The position numbers were made by a program, and so were the translations under genes. From an uncultured Roseibium sp. (GTDB taxonomy: Bacteria > Pseudomonadota > Alphaproteobacteria > Rhizobiales > Stappiaceae), in NCBI RefSeq assembly GCF_963675985.1, contig NZ_OY780958.1, forward strand, positions 3,658,001 to 3,722,000: DNA of 64,000 nt, given 5' to 3'. Below the pieces are notes generated by a model that worked only from the letters and a program-made list of their open reading frames with translations, ran no database searches and was not told the DNA's origin. Positions 28,464-36,968 of this stretch are shown here, one piece after another; the stretch's first letter is position 1; every line of letters begins with the position of its first letter.

Positions 28464-29225
28464 CTACCACCGGATCTGCGATGCTGCGATCTTATTCGCA
28501 TTGACGCTGACGTCCTGAATGGCGCCATCGGCAAGACGGATCACCCGGTCGGCCATGGCCGCGATGCCGACATTGTGGGTGATCAGGGCCGTGGTCGTGC
28601 CCAGTTCCCGATTGATCCGTTCCACCGCTTCCAGAACGATGACGCCGGTCTGGCTGTCGAGCGCCCCGGTCGGTTCGTCGCAAAGAAGCACCCGCGGCCG
28701 CTTGGCAATGGCGCGGGCAATGGCGACGCGCTGCTGCTCGCCGCCTGAAAGCTGTGCCGGGAAATGGGTCAGCCGTTCGCCCAGGCCGACCAGTCTCAGG
28801 GCGTCAGCCGGCGTCATCGGATCGACAGCGATTTCCGTGACCAGCGCGACGTTTTCCTCCGCCGTCAGGCTGGGGACGAGATTGTAGAACTGGAAGACGA
28901 ACCCAACGTGATCGCGCCGGTAGCGGGTCAGGGCCGCGTCATCGAAGGCTGTGATTTCGGTGCCGTCGAAAAAGACCTTGCCGGAGGACGGCCGGTCCAG
29001 GCCGCCGATGATGTTCAACAAGGTGGATTTGCCGCTGCCCGAAGCGCCAAGCAGGACGACCATTTCGCCTTCGTAAAGATCCATATCGACATCGCTCAGG
29101 GCTCGGATCGCAAGCGCGCCCGACCCATAGACCTTCGAAAGGCTGCGGGCCGAGAGGGTCGTCTTCGGGGTCGTGCCGGCTTCCTCTGGCTGCGTCTCGG
29201 CTTTTTCTGCAATCGGGTTCTGCAT
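28464..29225 (-). CDS. LolD/MacB-type ABC transporter ATPase
   Basis: This 253-residue ATPase has Walker A LLGASGSGKST, Q-loop VFQFYNLVPSLTAEENV, signature LSGGEQQRVAIARAI and Walker B VLLCDEPTGALD. The ATG at 29225 has an AAGGAT ribosome site; an upstream in-frame Met lacks one. It is the first gene of the ATPase-permease-adaptor exporter unit. The 27-residue N-terminal tail rich in Glu/Thr before the ABC core is unremarkable. Confidence 0.9.
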   Translation of the reverse strand: MQNPIAEKAETQPEEAGTTPKTTLSARSLSKVYGSGALAIRALSDVDMDLYEGEMVVLLGASGSGKSTLLNIIGGLDRPSSGKVFFDGTEITAFDDAALTRYRRDHVGFVFQFYNLVPSLTAEENVALVTEIAVDPMTPADALRLVGLGERLTHFPAQLSGGEQQRVAIARAIAKRPRVLLCDEPTGALDSQTGVIVLEAVERINRELGTTTALITHNVGIAAMADRVIRLADGAIQDVSVNANKIAASQIRW

Positions 29226-29292
29226 GCCGTTATCCTTGTCGCACCGGCCGGATAAGACCATGCGCTCAATCAAATCGGAAGGCAAAACCGGT

Positions 29293-29315
29293 GAAAAAGA
29301 CCCGGTCTGCCGGTC
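29293..29315 (-). terminator. Possible terminator of the LysR gene
   Basis: On the minus strand a short bulged stem (GACCGG-CAGA-CCGGGTC) is followed by TTTTT, starting 7 bp after the LysR stop. It is a modest hairpin, called by eye. Confidence 0.4.
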
Positions 29316-29321
29316 AGCCGG

Positions 29322-30215
29322 TCAGGCCTTGCAGATACGGTTCAGGAATTCCAGAAAAACCCGCGTCTTGGGCGACATCAGCCGGCGGCTCGGATAGACG
29401 ACGGAAAGTTTCGAGGCGGAAAGGTCAAGGGAGATGTTCTGAAAGACCTTGACCAGACTGCCGTCGCGCAATTGCTGGCGGCAATAGAGTTCCGGCAGAA
29501 GCGAGACGCCCGCGCCGCAGACGACGGCCTTGCGCACCGAAAGCGGGTCGTTCACATGGGTGATGCCACGCGCGAAATCGAAATGATCGGCCTGGCCGTT
29601 CAGATGATACGGCACCCGCCGCAATCCGTAGCGGGTTTCGCAGATCCGAATGTGCCTGAGCAGGTCGTCCGGGCTGTCGCCAAGGGTGCATTGGCTCAGA
29701 TAGTCCGGGCTTGTCACCCAGATCAGCGGCCCGGCAAAAAGCGTCCTTGAGATCAGATCCGAATCCTCCTGGGGCCCGACCACCACCGCGATGTCGATCT
29801 GATCGCGCAGAATGTCGCTCCCGTGGCTGGCGATGACCAGATCGAGATCCACTTGCGGGTATGCCCGATGGAAGGACGCAAGATTGGGTGAAACGATTTC
29901 CTGGCAGAAGGCCGGCGGCAGGGCGACGATGAGCCTGCCCGAAGGTACGGCATTCAGGCCGGCCATGGCCGCATCGGTTTCCCGAACCTGTTCCATGATC
30001 AGCAAGGCCTGCCGGTAAAAGGTCTCGCCTTCCGCGGTGATCCTCAGGCTGCGCGAGTTGCGGTCCAGCAGACGCAGGCCGAGCGCTTCTTCCAGCCGAC
30101 TGACCGCCTTGCTGACCGTGGACTTCGGCATGTCGAGCGCGCGGCCGGCGGCGGTAAAGCCGTTGTGGTCGACCACCGCGACGAAGATCGGCACATCGTC
30201 GATTGTCCACTTCAT
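29322..30215 (-). CDS. LysR-family transcriptional regulator
   Basis: This 297-residue protein has the LysR HTH (about 1-62, FVAVVDHNGFTAAGRALDMPKSTVSKAVSRLEE, split here by function) and a C-terminal effector domain (about 90-295). It is of the subgroup with DRNSRSLRITAEGETFY. It is divergent from the ring-cleavage dioxygenase gene across 176 bp, the classic layout for a LysR regulator and its target. An aromatic acid is the likely co-inducer, by inference. Confidence 0.9.
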   Translation of the reverse strand: MKWTIDDVPIFVAVVDHNGFTAAGRALDMPKSTVSKAVSRLEEALGLRLLDRNSRSLRITAEGETFYRQALLIMEQVRETDAAMAGLNAVPSGRLIVALPPAFCQEIVSPNLASFHRAYPQVDLDLVIASHGSDILRDQIDIAVVVGPQEDSDLISRTLFAGPLIWVTSPDYLSQCTLGDSPDDLLRHIRICETRYGLRRVPYHLNGQADHFDFARGITHVNDPLSVRKAVVCGAGVSLLPELYCRQQLRDGSLVKVFQNISLDLSASKLSVVYPSRRLMSPKTRVFLEFLNRICKA

Positions 30216-30273
30216 GGTACCTTACCATTGTCCATAATTAGAAACGTTGCGTCTCTATCGCACGGATTGTCCA
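30202..30273. repeat. Three direct ATTGTCCA repeats at the LysR/dioxygenase promoter
   Basis: The octamer ATTGTCCA occurs at 30202-30209, 30227-30234 and 30266-30273, all in the same orientation, with starts 25 and 39 bp apart. The first copy lies inside the LysR gene start. These may be operator half-sites or part of the promoter. Confidence 0.45.
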
Positions 30274-30391
30274 TTTTTTAAAGTTTCGTATCGTTTCCGC
30301 CGATCAGGAGGAGGAGACATACCGGCTCCGGCGAGGCCACGCATCGCCCGGCCAGGCGGCGTTTCTCCCAAGAAAAAGAGGATTTGAGGAC

Positions 30392-31675
30392 ATGGCAAAA
30401 ATCGTCGGAGGCATCGGCGCCTCCCATTCACCGACCATCGGCTTCGCCAAGGACACCCACAAGGAGAACGATCCGGCCTGGGCGCCGATCTTCGAAGGCT
30501 TCGCCGAAGTGCGCGACTGGGTGAAGCGCAAGGACATCGATGTCCTGTTCATGATCTACAACGATCACATCACCTCGTTCTTCTTCGACCACTACTCGGC
30601 CTTCGCGCTCGGGGTGGACGACACCTATTATCCGGCCGATGAAGGCGGCGGACCGCGCGACGTTCCGCCGGCAAAGGGCCATACGGCCCTGGCACAACAC
30701 GTGGCGGCCGCGCTCGTGGCAGACGAATTCGACATGTCCTTCTTCCAGGGCAAGCCGCTCGATCACGGCTGCATGTCGCCGCTTTCCATGATGGGCGACG
30801 ACACCGGCCCGTGGGGCGGTAGCATCGTCCCGCTTCAGGTGGGCGTCCTGCAGTTTCCGATTCCGAACGCCCGACGCTGCTACAAGCTCGGCAAGTCCCT
30901 GCGCAAGGCGATCCAGAGCTTCCCGGACGACAGCCTGCGCGTGGCGATCGTTGCCACCGGGGGCCTGTCGCACCAGGTTCACGGGGAACGCGCCGGCTTC
31001 GTCAACGAGGACTGGGACCAGGAATTCCTGAACCTGCTTGAAACCGCGCCGGAAAAGCTGGTCGAAAAACGCCTGGCAGACTACGCGGTGCTCGGCGGCA
31101 TGGAAGGCGCCGAGGTGATCATGTGGCTGGTCATGCGCGGTGCCCTGTCGGACAAGGTGACGAAAGTCCATTCCATGACCTACGCACCGTCCGTCACCAA
31201 TATCGCGACCGTGGTCTTCGAGGACGAGGGCGACACGCCGGACAAGGCGGACCTAGAAGCCTACCGCACGCATATAGGCTACGAACTCGCCGGCGCGGAA
31301 ACCCTGGAAGGCACCTATCCGTTCACACTCGACCGCAGCCTGAAATGCTACCGCATCAACGACTTCCTGCATCGGCTGGTCTTTCCCGACCACCGCGAGC
31401 GGTTCCTGAACGATTTCGACGCCCTGGCCGACGAATACAAGCTGACGGCGGAAGAACACAGCCTGATTTCGGAACGCAAGTGGATCGAGATGATCCGCAA
31501 GGGCGTCAGCTTCTTCGTGCTGGAAAAGATGGCCGCCGTGGTCGGCGTCTCCAACCCGGAAGTCTATGCCAGCATGCGCGGCGAGACGCTTGAGGAATTC
31601 ATGAAGACCCGCAAGGTGCCGATCAAATACTCGGTCGCCGGCGGCGCTAAGGCGGAAGAAATGGATAACGCCTGA
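30392..31675 (+). CDS. Gallate/protocatechuate-type extradiol dioxygenase (LigB-LigA fusion)
   Basis: This 427-residue class III extradiol dioxygenase has the LigB catalytic domain N-terminal (about 1-290), with iron ligands in GASHSPTIG (His near 12) and YNDHITSFFF (His near 60) and a Glu in GGMEGAEVIMW (near 240). A LigA-like helical domain is fused C-terminal (about 320-415). This order and length are those of gallate dioxygenases (GalA/DesB). It would open gallate or a related 3,4-dihydroxybenzoate ring with Fe(II) and O2. The ribosome site GAGGA is good. No downstream pathway enzymes are adjacent, so protocatechuate or another catechol acid cannot be excluded. Confidence 0.88.
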   Translation: MAKIVGGIGASHSPTIGFAKDTHKENDPAWAPIFEGFAEVRDWVKRKDIDVLFMIYNDHITSFFFDHYSAFALGVDDTYYPADEGGGPRDVPPAKGHTALAQHVAAALVADEFDMSFFQGKPLDHGCMSPLSMMGDDTGPWGGSIVPLQVGVLQFPIPNARRCYKLGKSLRKAIQSFPDDSLRVAIVATGGLSHQVHGERAGFVNEDWDQEFLNLLETAPEKLVEKRLADYAVLGGMEGAEVIMWLVMRGALSDKVTKVHSMTYAPSVTNIATVVFEDEGDTPDKADLEAYRTHIGYELAGAETLEGTYPFTLDRSLKCYRINDFLHRLVFPDHRERFLNDFDALADEYKLTAEEHSLISERKWIEMIRKGVSFFVLEKMAAVVGVSNPEVYASMRGETLEEFMKTRKVPIKYSVAGGAKAEEMDNA

Positions 31676-31710
31676 GCGGACTTTCTTCGACGTCGCAACA
31701 ACTTTGTCAG

Positions 31711-31739
31711 CGGCCCGGTTTTCCGGGCCGTTCTTATTT
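31711..31739 (+). terminator. Rho-independent terminator after the dioxygenase gene
   Basis: A perfect 8-bp stem (CGGCCCGG at 31711-31718, CCGGGCCG at 31723-31730) with a TTTT loop is followed by TTCTTATTT. It lies 36 bp after the stop codon. Confidence 0.8.
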
Positions 31740-31885
31740 GGCGAACAGCTTCAAACACACAGCCAACGCTGAGACCCGAAGTGCGAAGTTGCGCAGACTT
31801 TGCGCAGGCGTTGCTCTCCATGATCCGTCTGGAGTAGCTTGATGCAACTCATCACGTTGCGTCACGCAGAACCTGCGGGAAAGCC

Positions 31886-32938
31886 ATGCACCGATCCGTC
31901 CGGAAATGCTTACTTCTCCAGAGACTTCCTCTTGCGGCGGTTTTGATTCTCGCCGGCTTCTTGCTGACCGGCATTCCGCTGTCGGAGGGTCAAACCGCGG
32001 TCGCCGGCACAGCGCAGTTGCCGCCGTTCACCACTGCCGACGTGCCGCCAGCGCCTGATTACGAAAATGATGCAAGCTGGCTTGCCAGACCGAAAGAGCC
32101 TGACCAATTCGCCGTCGACATCGTCTGGATCTATCCGACCGTACTTTACGACGAGTCCGCCTGGCTGATGGACATCACCCGCAAGGACCTCATTGCCGGC
32201 GCGCAGGAAACCGTTGCGACCGAAGCCCACGCCTTTTCGGGGCTCGCCAATCTCTATGCGCCGTTCTACCGGCAGATGAACCTGTCCGGCTTCAACCTGC
32301 CGAAGGAACAGCGGGACGCGCTCGCCGCCTACGGCGAGGAAGATGTCCGAAAGGCCCTGAAATATTATCTCGATCACCTCAACAACGGACGCCCGTTCAT
32401 CATCGCCGCCCATAGCCAGGGCTCCTATGTGCTGACACAGCTCGCCCTGGACCACTGGGGCAAGATCGGACATGAGGAGCGCATGATCGCGGCCTATGTG
32501 ATCGGCTGGTCGATCACGGACGACGACCTGAAAGCCAATCCGAAGATCTCCATCTGTGACCAGCCACATCAGACCGGCTGCTTCATCAGCTACAATTCCG
32601 TTGCCGCCGGGCATCAGAAAGACGCGCCGATGATCCTGCCCGGCGCCGTTGTCGTCAATCCGCTCACATGGACGCGCGACGAAGCCCTGGCCCCGGCGAG
32701 CCTCAACCGCGGTTCGACCTTCTTCAACAAGGACCATTCGTCCAGGACCCTGCCCCATTTCACGTCCGCCCAGATCGCCGACGGCGGGCTGGTGGTCACG
32801 CCGAAGGATCCAAGCCTGCTGGAAAGCCCGTTTTTCCCAGCCGGGGTCTATCACAGCTACGATTATTCGCTGTTCTTCGAAAACATCAGGGCCAATGCCG
32901 CGCAGCGGATCGAGGCATATCTTTCCAGGCCACGCTAG
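31886..32938 (+). CDS. DUF3089-family secreted alpha/beta-hydrolase
   Basis: This 350-residue protein has a signal or anchor sequence at about 12-32 (LPLAAVLILAGFLLTGI). The DUF3089 core shows VDIVWIYPTVLYD near the start, a nucleophile elbow AHSQGS (Ser at about 176) and late PFFPAGVYHSYDYSLFFENI supplying the likely catalytic His. Members resemble lipases/esterases; the substrate is unknown. It stands alone after a terminator and 210 bp of intergenic DNA. Confidence 0.88.
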   Translation: MHRSVRKCLLLQRLPLAAVLILAGFLLTGIPLSEGQTAVAGTAQLPPFTTADVPPAPDYENDASWLARPKEPDQFAVDIVWIYPTVLYDESAWLMDITRKDLIAGAQETVATEAHAFSGLANLYAPFYRQMNLSGFNLPKEQRDALAAYGEEDVRKALKYYLDHLNNGRPFIIAAHSQGSYVLTQLALDHWGKIGHEERMIAAYVIGWSITDDDLKANPKISICDQPHQTGCFISYNSVAAGHQKDAPMILPGAVVVNPLTWTRDEALAPASLNRGSTFFNKDHSSRTLPHFTSAQIADGGLVVTPKDPSLLESPFFPAGVYHSYDYSLFFENIRANAAQRIEAYLSRPR

Positions 32939-33067
32939 AATCGAGGTCCAGGATACGGACCCGATAAAAGTGCGTAAGTCCTTCGCGTTTGCGCAACGCC
33001 GTGGCTTTCCGTTTCTTTTTTGTTAACATTTCGCTCTCTGAGCCTGGAATCAGCGGGGTTGCGGCCA

Positions 33068-33724
33068 ATGAGCGGATCTGTTGTCACCATTGCCTCCCTG
33101 AAGGGCGGAAGCGGCAAGACGACGCTCGCCTGCTGCCTTGCGGTCCACTGGCATCTCAAGGGCTACAAGCCGCTTTTGATCGACGCCGACCCGCAGAAAT
33201 CCGTCATGAGGCTTGCCGAACGGGACCAGGCACTCGGAGGGGTCGAGCTTCTCGAGCAGGCGGATCCGAATGTCTGGAACACCATCAAGAAGCAAAGCGG
33301 TTCACATGGCGTGACCGTCGTCGACACGCCCGGGTTCGAAAGCGACATCACGGTCGCGGCCCTTGCAGTTGCCGATCTGGTGCTGATCCCGGTCAAGGCC
33401 TCCCCCCTCGACGTCGACCGTATGATGGATACCGTCAAGGTGTTGATGAGCGGGGTGAAGGGCTGGGCTCCGACGTTCCGCTGCGTGCTAACCCAGACCA
33501 TTCGCGGCAGCGTGATTTCCCGCCACGTGCGAAGCGAACTGGAGGAAGGCGGCTTTCCGCTTCTCGCAAACGACATGCCGAACCGGGTCGCCTATGCGGA
33601 AGCCGGGTTGTTCGGGGCGACACCGAGCCTGACCATGCCCGACGGCCCGGCATCGCAGGACATTTCCGCAATCGCCACGGAAGCCGAAGCGCTGCTTGCC
33701 ACCAAGAAGGCGCTCACCGCATGA
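33068..33724 (+). CDS. ParA/MinD-like ATPase
   Basis: This 218-residue protein has the deviant Walker A SLKGGSGKTTLACCLA at the N-terminus, IDADPQKS (Walker A') and VDTPGFE (switch II). It is short, without the N-terminal HTH of plasmid ParA, like the orphan ParA proteins that place protein cargoes. The ATG at 33068 is at the conserved start. It overlaps the next gene (a DUF697 membrane protein) by 4 bp, so the two are likely partners. No parB or parS-like repeats are seen. Confidence 0.88.
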   Translation: MSGSVVTIASLKGGSGKTTLACCLAVHWHLKGYKPLLIDADPQKSVMRLAERDQALGGVELLEQADPNVWNTIKKQSGSHGVTVVDTPGFESDITVAALAVADLVLIPVKASPLDVDRMMDTVKVLMSGVKGWAPTFRCVLTQTIRGSVISRHVRSELEEGGFPLLANDMPNRVAYAEAGLFGATPSLTMPDGPASQDISAIATEAEALLATKKALTA

Positions 33725-34377
33725 GCAAGCGGCTGCCCAGAACCTCCAACCGGACCCTTGACGATCTGCGCAAGGCGGCGAGCGAAGCTCTCGATGCCGA
33801 ACAGCCGAGGCGGCGGTCCAGTCCGCGGCGGAGCGATGCGGGACCACGGCAAGGTTCGCCCGTGTCCGCAGCTGCGTCCGAAGCAGCTGCGAAACCGGAG
33901 AAAACGCCTGAACCGGCCGCCTCGACGCCGGCAGAAGCCGAACCGGTCGGAGGGGCCCTCATGGTTCAAAGCGAACGCCCGAGCAAGACCGCTTTCCGCG
34001 AAGCCACCGGGCGGCTGATCATCGAACGACACGCGAATTTCGCGGCTCTTGCCGGATTGGTACCGATGCCCTTTGTCGACCTGGCGGCCATCGCGGTGAT
34101 CGCGGAACGCATGCTCCGCAAGCTGACCCGCCTTTATGGCCGGTCCCTTTCGGAGGACCAGGGCAAACGGCTTGCGCTGGCGATGCTGACCGGTCTTGCC
34201 GCACCGGGCCTGGCAAGCATCACCACGACTGCGGTGCTGCGCATGGCGCCGGGCTCGCAAATCCTGAATATGGCGATCACCTCGGCGTCGGCAGTGATCT
34301 TTATCCGCGTGATCGGCGATGTTTACCTGACCCGCCTGCAGACCGGTCTCGATGGCGCGGAAGCTGTTCCGGCCTGA
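33721..34377 (+). CDS. DUF697-family membrane protein with charged N-terminal region
   Basis: This is a 218-residue protein. Residues 1-80 are low-complexity, Arg/Ser then Pro/Ala/Glu-rich, and probably disordered. Residues ~95-205 are a DUF697 (YcjF/GTPase-associated) domain with two hydrophobic hairpins around AALAGLVPMPFVDLAAIAVI and LAMLTGLAAPGLASI. It is translationally coupled to the ParA-like ATPase; the disordered basic tail could be its docking site (inference). It is a paralogue of the gene at 34638. Confidence 0.8.
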   Translation: MSKRLPRTSNRTLDDLRKAASEALDAEQPRRRSSPRRSDAGPRQGSPVSAAASEAAAKPEKTPEPAASTPAEAEPVGGALMVQSERPSKTAFREATGRLIIERHANFAALAGLVPMPFVDLAAIAVIAERMLRKLTRLYGRSLSEDQGKRLALAMLTGLAAPGLASITTTAVLRMAPGSQILNMAITSASAVIFIRVIGDVYLTRLQTGLDGAEAVPA

Positions 34378-34637
34378 GGTTGTCGCGGCAAATACTTCCG
34401 CGGGATACTTTTGCTTTCCCGGAAAGACGACCCGTTTTCGCGGTGCGGCCTTGTTCTTTTTTTTACGGAAATACTTGGCGCCCCGGCAAAAATGACGTTC
34501 CACCGGCGCTAACCCTTTTCATTTACCTTTTGAAAGGGTACCGTCATTGCCGAGCTATATGCCGTTGGGGAATTTAGGCCACCCTCAATCCGACAGGGCC
34601 TCGTATCGGGACCTTAAGGAAACTCAGGAGATTTTCG
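34378..34637. other. Intergenic region between the two DUF697 genes
   Basis: The 260 bp have no supported gene. It holds an inverted repeat, ACCCTTT at 34512-34518 and AAAGGGT at 34533-34539 (14-bp loop, no T-run), which could be an operator or a weak hairpin. A CAGGAG ribosome site for the next gene is at 34624-34630. Confidence 0.4.
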
Positions 34638-35228
34638 ATGGCAACCAGGACTACCGCAAGCAAGGCGGACGAGCCGGTGGAACCGGAAACGGACGCTGCC
34701 AGCGTCGAGGAAGATGCGGAATTCGACGTCACCCGTGATCTCACGGCTGACAATCTCATCAAGGATTACGTGATCGCGTCGGTCGCAGCCAGCATCGTGC
34801 CGGTCGCGTTCTTCGACATTGCCGCGGTGGTGGCAATTCAGCTCCGGATGATCCAGAAGCTGTCGCAGCTTTACGGCAAGCCGTTCTCCGAACGTCTTGG
34901 CCGCAAGGTGATTTACGCCCTGGCCGGTGGCGTGCTCGGTTTCGGCGCGGGCTATATGGTTGCCGCAAGCGCAACGAAATTGATCCCGGGCATCGGCTGG
35001 ATGGTCGGAATGGTCTCGCTTCCCGTGGTGGCAGGTGCCTCCACCTTCGCGGTCGGCCGGTCGATCGTCGCCCACTACGAGAACGGCGGCACCCTGATGG
35101 ACTTCAACGCCGGCAAGATGCGGGAGTTCTACAAGGAACAGTTCGAAAAGGGCAAGGAACTGGCCCGCAAGGTCAAGGACAAGGCCAAATCCGAAGCCGA
35201 AACGGTTGCGGAAGAAGTGGCCTCCTGA
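34638..35228 (+). CDS. DUF697-family membrane protein
   Basis: This is a 196-residue protein. An acidic N-terminus (1-35) is followed by a DUF697 domain (about 45-160), with VAASIVPVAFFDIAAVVAI and a Gly-rich hydrophobic pair ALAGGVLGFGAGYMVAAS / LIPGIGWMVGMVSLPV. The C-terminal Lys/Glu-rich amphipathic helix runs from about 158. It shares the LYGK/R-s-xS-E core with the DUF697 protein encoded just upstream. Function unknown; it possibly forms a membrane complex with the ParA-like ATPase and its paralogue. Confidence 0.85.
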   Translation: MATRTTASKADEPVEPETDAASVEEDAEFDVTRDLTADNLIKDYVIASVAASIVPVAFFDIAAVVAIQLRMIQKLSQLYGKPFSERLGRKVIYALAGGVLGFGAGYMVAASATKLIPGIGWMVGMVSLPVVAGASTFAVGRSIVAHYENGGTLMDFNAGKMREFYKEQFEKGKELARKVKDKAKSEAETVAEEVAS

Positions 35229-35280
35229 TCAGGCTGATGCCTTGAACGCTGCCTGCTGACACAGCCGTCGGCAATCAATC

Positions 35281-35322
35281 AAAAATAAATACCGCCGCGC
35301 TCATGCGCCGGCGGTATTTTTA
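35281..35322. terminator. Bidirectional rho-independent terminator
   Basis: A perfect 10-bp stem (AATACCGCCG at 35288-35297, CGGCGGTATT at 35309-35318) has A-rich sequence on its left and TTTTTA on its right. It serves both the DUF697 gene and the convergent minus-strand unit that ends at 35364. Confidence 0.85.
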
Positions 35323-35363
35323 TGCCCGTTGACTGAAACGGTTCCGATCGGGGGGGCCTGCCG

Positions 35364-35567
35364 TCAGGAGCGGGTTCGCCGTTTTGGCGGAGGACGGCGC
35401 CAGCGGTCCGATGCCAGCAGCACGATGATCCCGACCAGCGGGCTGAACAGAAATGACACCAGAAAATTCCCTGCAAAGCCGAAGCGGGTGTCCCGGCCGA
35501 GCATTCCGATGATCCAGCTGGCGACCACCCAGATCAGGAATATCCAGGGATTCACGAATATGGTCAT
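35364..35567 (-). CDS. Small two-helix membrane protein
   Basis: This 67-residue protein has two hydrophobic helices (about 5-23 and 30-53) and a very basic C-terminus (RWRRPPPKRRTRS), which predicts a cytoplasmic tail. Its start overlaps the stop of the solute-binding-like gene by 4 bp, which strongly supports it as a real gene. It is the last gene of the SPFH unit, before a terminator. Family not recognised. Confidence 0.75.
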   Translation of the reverse strand: MTIFVNPWIFLIWVVASWIIGMLGRDTRFGFAGNFLVSFLFSPLVGIIVLLASDRWRRPPPKRRTRS

Positions 35568-36964
35568 TGGCCGATCTTCTCCTGTTCCAGCGCCCCTGGC
35601 TTGAAGGGCGGGGCGTTGTCGCTGCCTGTTTTCTGCTGATCGCCTTCGTCGAGGTTATCCCAATTTGCCGGGATCTCATAGCTGCCGACCGTATGGAATT
35701 CCTCGCCGTCGTGGCGAACGACGAACACCTTCGTATCGGTTATCAGGCCATTGCGGTCGAATGCAATCGGTCCGGTCACCCCGGTAAACGGCGTCTTGTA
35801 GCGCGCGACCTTCATCGTATCGGACAGCTTTTGCGGACTGAGCGTTTCCGCACGTCTGGTCGCATCGCTCACGAGCGTTACCGCATCATACCCAAGCGCT
35901 GCATCGAGATCGGGAACATGCTCATAAGTTTCGCGAAAGTCCGAGACGAACTTGAGGGCGCGTTCCGAAAGGGCGTCGCGATCGTAAAGCGACACACCGG
36001 TCACGCCCTTCATATCTTTCTTGCCGACGGCCTTCTCGATGGAGGCTGAAAACATGTACTCCATTCCGAGGATCGGTCCATCGAGCCCGAGATAACGCGA
36101 CCGCTTGATGAACTCGACCGTCTCTGGAATCGAGGACGAAACGACGAAAAAGGCATCGAAGTCGGATGGTTTGAACAGATTGTTGTCGAGAATGAACATC
36201 AAGAGCTGGTCCATCGACTGCGTACCGCTCGACAGATACCCGCGATAGACAAGTTCACCGCCGTTGCTGGTGATGGCCGCGGCAAAGAAACTCGCACATT
36301 CCTTGCCGTAGTCCGACTTGTCCGACAGCACGAGAAACCGCCGCATGCCCTGTCTCAGCGCATAATTGGCAATCATCTGCGCATTCGAGGCATTATCCGG
36401 CTGCAGGGCGAAGACGGTTTTGAAGCCGTGGTTGGTCAGAGCCGCCGCGGTCGCATGGGTGGCCACATAAAGAATGTCATTCCGGCCGTAGATGGAACTC
36501 GCCGTCACAGCGGTGTCCGACCATTCATGACCAATGACCCCGAGAAGATTTTTCGTACGGGCCACCTCCCCGGACAATTTCAGGGTCCTGGAAACGGTCG
36601 TTTCCAAAGCCGTCTGGTCCGTAAAGCCGGATTCCGGAATAAGGTCCAGTTTCAATTCACGGCCCAGGATCCCGCCATCCGCGTTGACCTTTGCGACGGC
36701 CATCCGGGCACCGTTGATGAAGGTGCTGTCGGTCACATCCCTCGAGAAGACAGCAACCAACCTCAGGCTGTCATCGGGCTCCGGTTCTATGAGGGCGGCC
36801 ACACGTTCGATCAGGCCCGAGACGATCGCGCTTCTGCCGCTGACCTCGGAAACCGTGAACAGCACCAGGCCGAATGCCAGCAGGAGCAGGCCAGCGATCA
36901 CGCCTTTCCGCCTGAGGCGCCGCTCCCCTCCGTCTTCGGGCGCTATGGGGTCTTCCCCGGCCAT
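35564..36964 (-). CDS. Membrane-anchored type I periplasmic binding (LivK-like) protein
   Basis: This is a 466-residue protein. A cytoplasmic acidic tail (1-18) and an uncleaved TM helix (about 21-42) precede a periplasmic-binding-fold type I domain like branched-chain amino-acid receptors (about 65-430, with FINGARMAVAKVNADGGILGREL). Unlike normal ABC receptors there is no cleavable signal peptide or lipobox, and no permease or ATPase is adjacent. It is 4 bp after the SPFH gene and overlaps the 67-residue membrane protein, so these three act together. Sensing a small ligand at the membrane is more likely than transport (inference). Confidence 0.85.
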   Translation of the reverse strand: MAGEDPIAPEDGGERRLRRKGVIAGLLLLAFGLVLFTVSEVSGRSAIVSGLIERVAALIEPEPDDSLRLVAVFSRDVTDSTFINGARMAVAKVNADGGILGRELKLDLIPESGFTDQTALETTVSRTLKLSGEVARTKNLLGVIGHEWSDTAVTASSIYGRNDILYVATHATAAALTNHGFKTVFALQPDNASNAQMIANYALRQGMRRFLVLSDKSDYGKECASFFAAAITSNGGELVYRGYLSSGTQSMDQLLMFILDNNLFKPSDFDAFFVVSSSIPETVEFIKRSRYLGLDGPILGMEYMFSASIEKAVGKKDMKGVTGVSLYDRDALSERALKFVSDFRETYEHVPDLDAALGYDAVTLVSDATRRAETLSPQKLSDTMKVARYKTPFTGVTGPIAFDRNGLITDTKVFVVRHDGEEFHTVGSYEIPANWDNLDEGDQQKTGSDNAPPFKPGALEQEKIGQ

Positions 36965-36968
36965 CGCG

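Noticed and set aside
26327..28504. A 725-residue plus-strand open frame opposite the FtsX permease gene
   Set aside because: The permease protein has clear TM and domain structure. The opposite frame is His/Arg/Gln-rich, a typical antisense shadow at high GC.
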